From a virus, in the IMG/VR virus record IMGVR_UViG_3300044624_001881, positions 1 to 64,000 of that record: DNA of 64,000 nucleotides; one strand, 5' to 3'. Under the pieces are notes generated by a model, which was given only the letters and a program-made list of their open reading frames with translations, was not told the DNA's origin and ran no database searches. Each line of letters opens with the position of its first letter. The first letter of the stretch is position 1. A program made the translations under genes and the position numbers. Below are positions 1 through 10,900 of the stretch, piece by piece.

Positions 1-1155
1 TATATTCCTCTACTAGGTAATTTTGAAATCGATCCTACAGCAAATTCAAACAACGTAGTTTATGGTTCAGAAATTAGCGATATTCGTGTAGAAAATTTCA
101 TAGATAATAACGGGTACCCAAGTGTACAAGTTGGTGTGACCGCTGCAAACGGTGGTAACGACGGAACCCTTGTTTTAAGATCTAGTGAACTAAGTAGCAT
201 CGCAAACTATTACTCTGGAATGTCGATATATCTAACTAGAAGTTCCGGTAATGAATCATTTGTTTATCAAATCGATACTTATTCTTATGATGTAAGTACC
301 GGTCTTGGTACTGTTAAAGTTATTGGTAATCCTGGCGCAACAGGAGATGCTATACTTAATAATACTGTTTTTAAAATATTGCCGAGAATTAAAATAACTG
401 GCGATGGCTCTGGTGCGATTGCTATACCTAACATGGTAGGTGAAAGAATTGATTCTATAACAATTGTAGAACCTGGATCTGATTATAACAATGCGCTAGC
501 TCAGGTTGTAGACCCGCTTTACAATTTTGATCCAGACGATCCTCTATCTATTGACGTGAGAGCAGTCTTAAGACCTGTTTTATCTCCAAAGGGCGGACAC
601 AATTATAATCTTATTGATGAGATGCATTGCAGACACGTTCTTCTTTACGGTTACATCACAGAAACAGACAATAATCAAATCGGTGCGACGAATACATATT
701 CTTTAATTGGAATAGTGAAGAACCCAGAATTTACTGAAGACCCAGAGACGGCTAACACAGCTTCTCCTGATGTCTTTGATAATAGAATAGCAATCGTTAC
801 AAACGATTATCAAAAAGCAGTAGTAGATACAAGACTCGTTCAGTTAGATGTAAATAACGAAATTACTTTCTCAGGCAAAGTTCATCAAGTAGATGAAACG
901 TCTAATACTGTATATCTTTCTGAATACATGGGGCCGTATGCTAACGCAGCAAATAATGATATATCATTTAATCCTGCTACGGTTTTAAGAAATGAAACCG
1001 GCCAATTAATTCAAATAAATAGTCCGACAGCTAATAATGTAATTGAGTCAAGATATACACAGAGATCTGGTACAGTTTACTTCATGGAAGATTTTTTCCC
1101 ATTGTCCAGATCTAGAACTTCACGCGAAGAGTATAAACTGGTATTAGAATTTTAA
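1..1155 (+). CDS. 8: Baseplate wedge subunit gp8 (C-terminal part, 5' end outside window)
   Basis: The reading frame is open from the first base, so the GTG at 136 is internal and the gene begins left of the window. The C terminus matches what I know of T4 gp8: a Y-S-L-I-G-I-V-K-N-P stretch corresponds to the T4 R-Q-I-S-I-I-T-N-P segment, and the final residues (RSGTVYFMEDFFPLSRS, then a charged beta strand ending LVLEF) line up with the T4 HSGEMIYMENRPPI...ILFTF end. In T4, gp8 is a dimeric structural subunit of the baseplate wedge. It is followed after 14 bases by the DUF4815 gene, whose AAGGA ribosome-binding site overlaps the end of this gene. The phage version is probably longer than T4 gp8 (334 aa), because at least 384 residues are present here. 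Assignment is by recalled similarity, not alignment. Confidence 0.8.
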   Translation, partial: YIPLLGNFEIDPTANSNNVVYGSEISDIRVENFIDNNGYPSVQVGVTAANGGNDGTLVLRSSELSSIANYYSGMSIYLTRSSGNESFVYQIDTYSYDVSTGLGTVKVIGNPGATGDAILNNTVFKILPRIKITGDGSGAIAIPNMVGERIDSITIVEPGSDYNNALAQVVDPLYNFDPDDPLSIDVRAVLRPVLSPKGGHNYNLIDEMHCRHVLLYGYITETDNNQIGATNTYSLIGIVKNPEFTEDPETANTASPDVFDNRIAIVTNDYQKAVVDTRLVQLDVNNEITFSGKVHQVDETSNTVYLSEYMGPYANAANNDISFNPATVLRNETGQLIQINSPTANNVIESRYTQRSGTVYFMEDFFPLSRSRTSREEYKLVLEF

Positions 1156-1169
1156 GGAAACCCAGATAG

Positions 1170-4100
1170 ATGCCTATTAATACAGATCTAAATATTGCAC
1201 CGTATTTTGATGATTTTGATTTAGAGAAACAGTTTTATAAAATTCTGTTTAAACCAGCTTATGCGGTTCAAGCTCGCGAGCTTACGCAATTACAAACTAT
1301 TCTTCAAAACCAAATTGAACAATTTGGAGATAATGTTTACAAAGAAGGCAGTATTATCAAGGGCTGTAACTTTACGAATCTAAATGGATTACAGTACGTA
1401 AAGCTCGTAGATAAAACTGGGTTTGATGTAGAATCTTATATTAGCGGGCCAGACACAGATATTATCAGTGGTGTAGAAACTGCTATTGACGTTGTTTACG
1501 AAGTAGAAGGTGTAAACTCTTTACTTAAAGCTAATATTGTTTCGGCTGCTCGTGGCTTTGAAACTCGTCCACCTAATTTAAATACATTCTTTATTAATTA
1601 CCTCACAACAAACGAAACGAGTTCATATAAACAATTCATTCCTGGTGAAAGCCTTAGAATTAATCGTTACAAATACAATGGTTCAACTCTTTATAGTACA
1701 GAATTAAATATTGAAAGCATTAACGTAACTCTTCAGTCTAGCCCAACCGGAAAATCTTTCGGTATTCAAGCTGCCGCAGGTGTGGTTTTCCAAAAAGGTC
1801 ATTTTCTTTTTGCTGATGCTCAAACACTCGTGGTATCGAAATACACAGATCAACCTAATAACGTTTCTGTGGGTTATGAGACAAGAGAATCTCTTATTAC
1901 AGCGCTTCAAGATAACGATCTCTATGATAATGCAAACGGCTCAAATAACGAAAATGCGCCTGGTGCCGACAGACTTAAGTTAGTTCCAGTTCTTGTTGCA
2001 AAAGATACAGCTGCTGGAAATATCGACAAAGATTTCTTCACTCTGATTCGTTACCAGAATGGTTCAGCAGTTCTTTTAAGAGACGTCTCTCAGTTTAACG
2101 CTATTGGTGAAGAACTCGCTAAGAGAACTTACGAGGAATCTGGAGACTATATCTTAAAAGATTTCGTCGTACATACTGATCGCCGTGGAGCAGATCTAAA
2201 GGCTTTAGTAGGAACTGGTACTGCATATGTAAAAGGTTACAGAGTAGAAAATAGAGGCGAATTAGATTTTACTATTGACCCAATTTCAAACACAGAAATT
2301 GAACAGAATGAAGCTGTTTCCTTTGATTATGGCTCATACGTAGATACAGTTAATATAAGTGGTACTGTAGATGTAACTTACGGAACTGCAGACCTATTAG
2401 CGAGTGATGGATCTACGAAAATAGGCGAAGCTATCGTTAGAAATATTACACCTTCAAGAGTTTATTTGTTCGGTGTAACTATGACAGCGAACAACGTCAC
2501 ATTCAACGATGTCAACTACATTTCTTCTACTAGTGGAACAATCGAAGTAGCTAATAACAGTGTGTTAAAAGATACTTCAAAAACTACAGTTATATTTGAT
2601 ACTGGTGCAAGATATACAAAACAAGTAACAGACATCGCGATTCCAGTTCGTACATCAGTAAGTGCTTCAGTTTCTAACAATTCAATCGTACTAAACGCAG
2701 GTTCTGTTTTAGGCGCTAACGAAGACTTTGGTGTTGATAACGACGATATGGTGTTTGTTGATGCTACAAATACACAGATTCCAATTTTAAGTTATGGTAC
2801 AAGTTTAGCAAACAGCGTATTAACAATTAATTTAGCTTCTGGATCATCTCCAGCCGGTGAATTGTACTTTAATAAGAGAATACAATCAGCAACCCCATAT
2901 AATAAAATTGCGGCTACACCTTTCATTAAAGTGACTTACAATACATCTAAAACAAAATATAGCTTAGGATTCCCAGACGTATATGCGATAGAAGATATCT
3001 ATGATTCTGTTGGCACTAGATATACAGATAGTTTCCGTTTAAAGACAAACCAAAAAGATAGCTATTACGACATATCTTATATGGAATATATTCCTGGTCG
3101 TCCACAGCCATCAAATGGTACTTTAACTATTAAACTCAACGTGTTCCAGATTAATGCTTCTACAGGTAAGTATTTCTTTACAATTAATAGCTATCCAATT
3201 GATGATGTAACAGATCCTTTACCAGCAGGAAAAATTAGATCTAATCAAGTCCCAGTTTATGTTGCTACAAACAAGAAGCCATATAATCTAAGAGATTGTT
3301 TTGATTTTAGACCATATGCAGATAAAGATGCGTTAGCAAACTATACTGCAAGTGCTGGATCAGCACCGACTATTACAGCTTTAGCAGATTCAACTACGCC
3401 TACATTCTCAGGTACAGACTATTTAATTCCAGCTCTTAATCAGTATGGCATTACTGATATCGAACACTATCTTTCAAGAATAGATTGCATTACTGTAGAC
3501 TCTTATGGTAACTTTACAATTGTTAATGGTACTGAATCAAGTATTCCGGCTCCACCAAAGGTTGGGCCTGACCAACTTGTTATATCTGAAATTACTGTTC
3601 CAGGTTATCCAGCTCTATCGAAGCAAGAATCGATTCAACAAAATAAATTTGAATATGCTGTAAAAGCAAAAGCTCAAGGTGTAAAAAATTACACTATGAG
3701 AGACATTGCAAAAATTGAGAAAAAGGTTAATAGTCTAGAATATTACATCAGTCTAAATCAGTTAGAGCAAGATGTAGAAAATCTTCTTATCACAGATGAA
3801 AACGGTCTTACTAGATTTAAAAATGGATATATCGTAGATCCTTTCAACGATATTAAACTTGGAAATCTTCAAGATGCTTCATTCAGCGCAGCTGTTCATT
3901 TTGATAAGAAAATATTAACTCCGTCTCTCAAAACGTTCCCTCTTGATCTAAAATACAAGTCATCAACTTCTGCTACTATTTTTCCAAGCACAAGCGCGCC
4001 TGAAGTTGCGTCTCTTAGCAGAAATGCTTATGAGTCTCTTCTATCTCAAGACTACGCGACCGGCTTTAGAAACTGCGTAAGTAACTTCTGGAAGTACGAC

Positions 4101-6518
4101 GGTGTTGGTGCTCTATCGCCAAACCACGACTTTGCTCACGACACGACTACGAACCCAGTTACTCTTGACATAGACTTAGCGACACCATTTAGAGATTTCG
4201 TCGAAAATCTGCAGCAGTTTGTTCCTATGACAGGAACATCGACTGAGATTGTTGGTGAATGGGCTGCGCGTCAGCGTAGATGGACTGCAGGATTAATTGA
4301 GCAAACAACAACTGATACATTAGTAATTAATGAGACAACTAGCTCTCAACTAGTTGGTGATTTTGTTTCAAACATTGAATTCAGCCCATATATGAGATCG
4401 AGAGATATAAAAATCTTTATGTCTGGTTTAAGACCAGATACTCGCCACTATTTCTTCTTTGACGCTGTTGATGTTAATGTTCATGTAACACCAGGTACTC
4501 CTAGCAGCACTTTAAGAGATATACAAAAGTTTGGTGTAGCCGGCAGCGCGGTGACAACAGATGAAAACGGTGTGCTTAGAGCAGTGTTTACTCTTCCAAG
4601 AGAAACTTTCTTTGTCGGTGAAAGAGTGTTGACTGTTTCTGACGTAGATCAGTACAGCAGTATTTCATCGGGTGGAACATCTGGTGGTTCTCTAAAATAT
4701 CACGCGTATAATATTTCTATAGAAAAATCATCATTAACTGCAACTACAAGAATACCAGACACTGATATCGATACAGTAGTAACTACACGAAATCTACCAA
4801 GACGTCGTCGTGGTTTTGACCCACTAGCTCAAACATTCTTCATTAAAGAAGGTATGGGTCAAGGATCTAATAGTGTATTTGCTGGAAAAGTAGATCTTTA
4901 CTTCAAGAGAAAAAGCGATATCAACGGTGTAACAATTATGCTTAGAGAAGTAGATAACGGTTATCCTGCTCCGGAAATTCTTTCTTTCTCGAAGATTCAC
5001 CTCACTCCTGCACAAGTAAATACTTCTGATGATGCTACTGCGGTTACCGAAGTTTTCTTTGATGCACCAGTTAGACTTGACACAGAAAAAGAATACTGTG
5101 TAGTAATTCAGCCAGACGCGAACGATCCTAATTATCTAGTTTACACTTCTAAAGTTGGTGGAGTAGACTTAACAGTAGGTGCAGAAACAGAAGGACAGCC
5201 AGTTGTACAAGACTGGGGTGACGGTGTTCTCTTTACTTCTACAAATAACAGAGCATGGCAGTCATACCAAGATGAAGACTTAAAGTTTACAATTTACAGA
5301 CATGACTTTAACGCTTCAACTGGATCAGTTACACTTACAAATTCCGATCACGAATTTATCACGCTTTCTAATTGGACCGGAAGATTTAATTTAGGTGAAT
5401 TTGTATATCAAACAACCGGGTCAGCCTCAACAATAAGCATGGTATTAGGTTCTAGCGTAATTACGGGATCTGGTGTAGACTTTGCAAGTATATATTCTGC
5501 CGGAGATTATATTCTTGTTGCTAACTCTGCAGCTACAAGACGTGAATTACTCAGAATTGCAAGCATTGATAGTTCTACTACAATGACAGTAACAAAACCA
5601 ATTTCGTTCGTTATAACAAACGGAACAGGCACACCTGCTGTGGTTGGAGAGATAACTTATTACAACATAGTTGAACCAAATAATGTACATCTCAAAGATA
5701 GTTCTGCTACTGCATCTAAAAAATTCACAGTAGGTTCTACTATCAGAGGATTTACTTCTGGAACCACGGGCGTCATTGGAAGCATTGATGATATTAACTT
5801 AAGTTATGTTCAACCAATTATCATGAAAACGAACGATTCCATTACGACCACGACTTTAGACGGAACATTTGTAGACCCATCAAACGTTATTAATAGCTAT
5901 AACACACCTCTTCAATTTGGTGATAATAATTTCTTCACTAATAAGGGTGTTATTCTTTACAGTAAATCAAATGACCCAACAAGACTTAAGCCTTTCGACA
6001 TAAATGTTAGAATGGCGAATAGATCAAATAGCACTTCAACTCCTATCGTAGATTTAGAAACTGCTACGCTACTAGCTTATCAATTTAAAGCTACAAATAG
6101 CGCGGCAACAACTTCTAAGTATATCTCGAAGACTATTGAACTTGCGGCAGATCTTGACGCAGAAGATATGGAAGTAATTCTAACAGGTCATCGTCCAAAC
6201 GGAACGGACATTAAAGTGTACATTAAGCCACAAAATGCTTATGACAGCGCTAATTTTGAAACCAATGGTTGGATCGAATTAGAATTGTTTAGTGGTGTTG
6301 GTGTATTCTGCTCTACAACAAACCCTGATGACTACAGAGAATATAGATATCGCGTAGCTGATGCTAACAAAGATGTTAACGGGATTTTAACTTATACTAA
6401 TACAACAACCGGAGTATTCTCGGGTTATAGAAAGTTTGCTATTCGAATTGACCTATTAGCTTCAAGTATCAATATCGTTCCAACTGTTAAAGATTATAGA
6501 GGAATTGCACTAACATGA
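1170..6518 (+). CDS. DUF4815 tail/baseplate protein, 1782 aa
   Basis: The N terminus (PINTDLNIAPYFDDFD, then QARELTQLQTILQNQIEQFG and a KEGSIIKG element, residues 2-65) is the signature of the DUF4815 family, which occurs in virion proteins of marine T4-like phages. The function is not established; a baseplate-peripheral or fiber-attachment role is inferred from its place directly after gp8, where T4 has genes 9 and 10. Residues from about 820 to 880 contain a Lys/Glu-rich helical stretch (RDIAKIEKKVNSLEYYISLNQLE). The rest looks beta-rich with many Asn/Thr/Ser, typical of tail proteins. The start is supported by AAGGA 13 bases upstream. Its stop codon lies inside the start of the next small gene (ATGATG). 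Confidence 0.8.
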   Translation: MPINTDLNIAPYFDDFDLEKQFYKILFKPAYAVQARELTQLQTILQNQIEQFGDNVYKEGSIIKGCNFTNLNGLQYVKLVDKTGFDVESYISGPDTDIISGVETAIDVVYEVEGVNSLLKANIVSAARGFETRPPNLNTFFINYLTTNETSSYKQFIPGESLRINRYKYNGSTLYSTELNIESINVTLQSSPTGKSFGIQAAAGVVFQKGHFLFADAQTLVVSKYTDQPNNVSVGYETRESLITALQDNDLYDNANGSNNENAPGADRLKLVPVLVAKDTAAGNIDKDFFTLIRYQNGSAVLLRDVSQFNAIGEELAKRTYEESGDYILKDFVVHTDRRGADLKALVGTGTAYVKGYRVENRGELDFTIDPISNTEIEQNEAVSFDYGSYVDTVNISGTVDVTYGTADLLASDGSTKIGEAIVRNITPSRVYLFGVTMTANNVTFNDVNYISSTSGTIEVANNSVLKDTSKTTVIFDTGARYTKQVTDIAIPVRTSVSASVSNNSIVLNAGSVLGANEDFGVDNDDMVFVDATNTQIPILSYGTSLANSVLTINLASGSSPAGELYFNKRIQSATPYNKIAATPFIKVTYNTSKTKYSLGFPDVYAIEDIYDSVGTRYTDSFRLKTNQKDSYYDISYMEYIPGRPQPSNGTLTIKLNVFQINASTGKYFFTINSYPIDDVTDPLPAGKIRSNQVPVYVATNKKPYNLRDCFDFRPYADKDALANYTASAGSAPTITALADSTTPTFSGTDYLIPALNQYGITDIEHYLSRIDCITVDSYGNFTIVNGTESSIPAPPKVGPDQLVISEITVPGYPALSKQESIQQNKFEYAVKAKAQGVKNYTMRDIAKIEKKVNSLEYYISLNQLEQDVENLLITDENGLTRFKNGYIVDPFNDIKLGNLQDASFSAAVHFDKKILTPSLKTFPLDLKYKSSTSATIFPSTSAPEVASLSRNAYESLLSQDYATGFRNCVSNFWKYDGVGALSPNHDFAHDTTTNPVTLDIDLATPFRDFVENLQQFVPMTGTSTEIVGEWAARQRRWTAGLIEQTTTDTLVINETTSSQLVGDFVSNIEFSPYMRSRDIKIFMSGLRPDTRHYFFFDAVDVNVHVTPGTPSSTLRDIQKFGVAGSAVTTDENGVLRAVFTLPRETFFVGERVLTVSDVDQYSSISSGGTSGGSLKYHAYNISIEKSSLTATTRIPDTDIDTVVTTRNLPRRRRGFDPLAQTFFIKEGMGQGSNSVFAGKVDLYFKRKSDINGVTIMLREVDNGYPAPEILSFSKIHLTPAQVNTSDDATAVTEVFFDAPVRLDTEKEYCVVIQPDANDPNYLVYTSKVGGVDLTVGAETEGQPVVQDWGDGVLFTSTNNRAWQSYQDEDLKFTIYRHDFNASTGSVTLTNSDHEFITLSNWTGRFNLGEFVYQTTGSASTISMVLGSSVITGSGVDFASIYSAGDYILVANSAATRRELLRIASIDSSTTMTVTKPISFVITNGTGTPAVVGEITYYNIVEPNNVHLKDSSATASKKFTVGSTIRGFTSGTTGVIGSIDDINLSYVQPIIMKTNDSITTTTLDGTFVDPSNVINSYNTPLQFGDNNFFTNKGVILYSKSNDPTRLKPFDINVRMANRSNSTSTPIVDLETATLLAYQFKATNSAATTSKYISKTIELAADLDAEDMEVILTGHRPNGTDIKVYIKPQNAYDSANFETNGWIELELFSGVGVFCSTTNPDDYREYRYRVADANKDVNGILTYTNTTTGVFSGYRKFAIRIDLLASSINIVPTVKDYRGIALT

Positions 6519-6697
6519 TGCTTCAAAGAGATCCACACTCACATGCTGTTATTAATAACGATGCTCAAGCTCTAAATAAATACAAGCAGGAGCGTGCTCT
6601 TTATAAAAAAGTAGAAGTTTTAACGAGAGAACTTGTTATAATAAAAGAAACAGTTGTTCGTATTTGCGAAAAATTAGACAAGATAGAGAAGAGTTGA
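6515..6697 (+). CDS. Small coiled-coil protein, 60 aa
   Basis: A 60-residue protein of unknown function. The second half (residues 25-60) is Lys/Glu/Val/Ile/Leu-rich with heptad-like spacing and is probably an alpha-helical coiled coil. It starts with ATGATG, so translation may begin at 6515 or 6518; either way it is coupled to the stop of the DUF4815 gene. It ends one base before the next fiber gene. Its place between a baseplate-type protein and a fiber suggests a small structural or chaperone-like role, but nothing in the sequence proves that. Confidence 0.65.
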   Translation: MMLQRDPHSHAVINNDAQALNKYKQERALYKKVEVLTRELVIIKETVVRICEKLDKIEKS

Positions 6698-6698
6698 T

Positions 6699-7916
6699 AT
6701 GTCAAAACCAAGTATTCAAAACATTACGGTAACTCAAACATTTCAAAACTGGTTTGATAAAACCAATGAAATGGTTGACATTTTTCGCGATCAAGTAGTT
6801 ACTGCTTCTGTTTCAGGAGACACAACAACTGGAAACGCAACTCTTTTAGGATCATTTACTGCTAATACTCTCATAGCATCCAATATACTAGAAGCAGATA
6901 GCGTAACATCAGTAACGACCGGTGGAACTATTCAATACAGTTCACCAATTAGCATTACAGGAACAAGTGATCCAGTAGTAGCAACTTTTAACTACGCTAG
7001 TGGCGGTGGTCGTACTCGATATACTAACGGTGCTATTTCTTGGGACATCGGTATGGAAGATTCTACCAATGGTAGATTTATTATGAATACAGGTATAACC
7101 TCTCCAGAATTTGCTCTTTCTACTCAAGGTGTTCTTGAAGTTCCAAGTATCATTACATCTTCTGACGTTGTGATAGGTGCTAATCTAGATGTTACTGGTG
7201 TGATAACTGGCGACATTTCTGCTAATAACATTACCGTAAGCGGCGTTTTAGCCGGCACTCTTACAGGTAATCTAATTGGAGACGTATTTGCTCCGAACGG
7301 AACTACAAAAGTTCTTGAAAATGGCAATGGCACAACCATCCCAGCTACTTTTACTGGCAACGTTAATGGTACTGTAAGTTCGTTAACTAACCATACTACA
7401 AATAGTCTTACTGAAGGAACGAATAATCTCTATTTTACTACAGCAAGAGCACGAGGAGCTTTATCTGCTGGAACTGGTGTTACATATAGTGCTACTGGCA
7501 CCAATGCTGGACAAATTTCTATCGGTCAAACTGTTGCAACAACTTCTAATGTAACATTCAAATCTATTGTTGTTAATGGCGGCACCGGTACTGAATCTAC
7601 CGGCACAATTGTAGCCACTGGAAATATTACAGCTTTCGGTACTATTTCAGATATCACGATGAAGGAAAATATCAACCCTATTGAAAATGCTCTCGAAAAA
7701 ATTTCTAAGCTTGGAGGTTATACTTTCAATTATAAAGGTGACGACACACCTATGACGGGTGTTATGGCTCAAGAACTTATGAACGTTCTTCCAGGTGTAG
7801 TGTATGAGGTTGAGGATCCAAAGTCAGGCGAAACTGTATACGCGGTTCGACACGGAAACATAATCGGTCTTTTAATCGAAGCCATCAAGGAATTAAAAGA
7901 GCAAATAGTAAAATAA
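6699..7916 (+). CDS. Tail fiber with C-terminal peptidase S74-type chaperone domain, 405 aa
   Basis: The N-terminal 40 residues (SIQNITVTQTFQNWFDKTNEM) look like the virion-attachment segment seen in related phage fibers. Residues 50-310 are a beta-rich Thr/Asn/Gly repeat region containing an N-L-Y-F-T-T-A-R-A-R-G element common in fiber shafts. The C-terminal 85 residues form an intramolecular chaperone domain of the peptidase S74 type: SDITMKENINPIENAL, then GVMAQELMNVLPGVV and GNIIGLLIEAIKELKEQI. In this family the domain trimerises the fiber and often cleaves itself off at the Ser of the S-D motif. Here the usual Arg of SDxRxK is Thr, so cleavage is uncertain while Ser and Lys remain. Confidence 0.88.
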   Translation: MSKPSIQNITVTQTFQNWFDKTNEMVDIFRDQVVTASVSGDTTTGNATLLGSFTANTLIASNILEADSVTSVTTGGTIQYSSPISITGTSDPVVATFNYASGGGRTRYTNGAISWDIGMEDSTNGRFIMNTGITSPEFALSTQGVLEVPSIITSSDVVIGANLDVTGVITGDISANNITVSGVLAGTLTGNLIGDVFAPNGTTKVLENGNGTTIPATFTGNVNGTVSSLTNHTTNSLTEGTNNLYFTTARARGALSAGTGVTYSATGTNAGQISIGQTVATTSNVTFKSIVVNGGTGTESTGTIVATGNITAFGTISDITMKENINPIENALEKISKLGGYTFNYKGDDTPMTGVMAQELMNVLPGVVYEVEDPKSGETVYAVRHGNIIGLLIEAIKELKEQIVK

Positions 7917-7956
7917 AGTATTGCCTTATAGTTAATGTCTTACTATCTTGACTTAT

Positions 7957-7964
7957 TATAAATA
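7957..7964 (+). promoter_or_regulatory. T4-type late promoter TATAAATA
   Basis: An exact match to the T4 late promoter box, 32 bases upstream of the start of the 3249-aa fiber gene and inside the only sizeable gap in this part of the window. In T4 such boxes are read by RNA polymerase carrying gp55, with gp33 and the gp45 clamp. Confidence 0.8.
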
Positions 7965-7995
7965 AAGAAAATAAAACTAGCAAGGGTAATAAAGA

Positions 7996-10900
7996 ATGTC
8001 AAAGATTTCAGAATTAGGTCCGATAAAAGGCGCGAATACTAGAACTGAAGACCTTTTCGTTATAGTTAACCTAATTCAAGGTGATGATGGTACTAAAAAC
8101 ATCACTCGTAAAGAATTAGTTCAAGCTATTCAATATGAAATCTTCGATAGAATTACGATCACCGGCGGCTCTATCTCTAACGTCGTAATGTTTAACTCAA
8201 CATTAAACGACGTTACAATCAATTCTTCTGATTTTAATAACGGTAATATCGATAACAGCGCAATCGATGGGTCTACAATCGTAGATTCTGATTTCTCTGA
8301 TGGTACTGGTAACAACAACATCTTTACCAATACAATCGTAGACCAATCCCAGATTCTAAATAGTACTGCAAACAACATGCAGATTACCAATTCTGATTTC
8401 TCAGAAGGCACTGGTAATAACGTAATACTTACAAATTCACAGGTCGACTTCTCGTTATTCAATCAAGTAACGATTGAGGGCGGTACTGCAAATAACCTTA
8501 TCCTTACAAATATCACAATTGACGAGCTTATTCTTGAAGATGCTCTTATCTCGAATAGCACAATCATTACTACAAGTTTCTCGAATGGAACTATCTACGA
8601 CACCGGAATTTCAAATAGCACGATAATTGATACAGATCTTGATAATGTAGATATCACGAATTCTCGTTTCGCGAATGGTGAAGTTTCAAACACTGAGATC
8701 ACTAATTCTAACTTTGCTAATGGTAATATTATTGCAACAAACATCGTAGAATCTGATTTCTCTGATGGAACCGGCAATAATAATATCTTTACAAACACCA
8801 CTATAGATCAAAGTACTATCACTAATTCTATACTTGCAAATTCTGCATTCCAAGGTACGATGAGCAATGTTGTTGCTGAAAATCTACAGATTACAAGCTC
8901 ATCTGCAGACGGTTTAGCACAAACAAGATCAACTTTTGATGGCGGTTTAGTCACCGATTCTGATATTAAAGAATCAAGAATTGCTAATTCAACGATTGAA
9001 AATTCTACGCTTATTGACTTTGATATGGATCTTAAGAAGGTATTTGAAGCTCCTATCGACGAAGATAGTTATTTTGCTCTAAAGAATGTTAAAACCGGCG
9101 ACACAGAGAAGATGACTTATCGTCAGCTTTATGACGAGGTTTCAAGAAAAACAGCAAGTGCTCTTAAGGTTTATGTCGCGTCAGATGGGGATGATAGAAA
9201 CGATGGTACAGTTCTCAAGCCAGTTCGTACACTTAAGCGTGCTGAAGAACTTGCTTTAGAAAAAGCAGGAGGATCGTATAATCGTAACGATCTCAACAAC
9301 GCAGTGCACATCTCAGTAGGTCCTGGCACTTACTATGTTGATGAACCAATTGCTCTTCCAGATGATTGTTCTATGACGTCAACAGGCGGTCAGTATGCTA
9401 CAGTAATTCAAAAGCTTCCTGGTTGGGAACGCACAAACGGTGTTCTAGTTGGGTCTGGTTGCTATGTTCAAGGTTTCTCATATATGAACTTTGAAGTAGA
9501 CAACTTCGACCAGCCTGAAGGTGGATTTGCTATTGCATATCGCCCAGGCGCTCTACTAAGACGTTCACCGTATATTCGTGACTCAACCCAGCTTTCAAAC
9601 TTCAACCGCCTAGACGTTGAACCACCACTTAACCCATTTAACTCAAAGGGTACTATCCTTGACCTTGGCCAAGAATTCTACCTTGAGCCAGGACACAGCG
9701 CTCAATCTCAATTCGAGGTCGATGACGAGATTACGTTCTCAAGTGGTGCAAGTGGTTATGTTTCTTATGTAGCAGATATTGATTCAAATCGTCAAATCTA
9801 TGTTCGCAACCTTAAAGGTAATGTTAAACCAGGCGATTTGTTATACGCTCAGCGCGGCGGAACAGGTACAGTTCAAAGTATCGGAATCGACGACTTCCCG
9901 AACAGACTAGTTGGTCGTGGTGGCGGTTGCGTACTTTGCGATAGAGCACTACTTGATACAGACTCACTCTATACATATTTACTTTGCTTCGGTTTCACAC
10001 CTCGTACACAAAATGGTACTGGTTACGTTGCTAAGAACGGTGCCGGTATTAACGGTATCGGTTCTCTTTCGATCTTTACTCGTCAAGCGTTCTTTGCTCT
10101 TGACGGTGGTCAAATGACTCTGAACAACTCAGGTTCACAGTTTGGTGACATCTCAATGCGTGCTCGCGGTAACACAGTTATCATTAGACCTGCTAATGCG
10201 AATCAAAGCAATCTTCTTTCTAATACTTCATTCTCAGATGATATTGAAGCAAGCAAAGAAGAAATTATCGATGATATGATCGAGTACCTAACCTCAAACA
10301 CTACATCAGGTGGTTTAGGTTACCAAGGTTATAACGCAGACAAATGCTTCCGTGATACAGGTATTATCGTTGACAATACAGGTTATGACGTAGCTACAAA
10401 TGGTAACTATTGGGGTCGCCTAAACGGTATCACATATCGTTCACCAATCTCATATGTAGTTGTTAACGAACAGCTTAATGAAACCGTTGGTTCTATCGAG
10501 CATCTAAAAGAGTCTATGGACTTCATCTTTGAAAATTCAACATCAGAAGTTAGAGACAGAGTAAGTGTTTCTCTTAACGAGACACTTAATGTTCTACAAA
10601 ATGGCGAAGAATTTGCAAACAACATTATCTTCACTGATACTGGCAATGGTCCTGCTACTGCAGCACGCGAGCTTGTACAAGACAACCGCGAGTTCATTAT
10701 CGAAGAATTTATCGATTGGCTAGATAACAATGAAGAATTCTATGCATACGACAGCACTAAGTGCAAGCGCGATGTAAGAGAGTTTATTCTTCCTGCGGTT
10801 AAGTATGATACAATGCTTGATACAAACTACAACTCTGTAACTGCTGGTAATGCTTATTACTTCAAAGCAGCTAAGAATGTAATTGGTGCTCAGCGCGAAG

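Noticed and set aside
136-1155. GTG at 136 as the start of the first gene
   Set aside because: The frame is open to base 1 and the protein aligns in outline with the C-terminal part of gp8, so the true start is outside the window.
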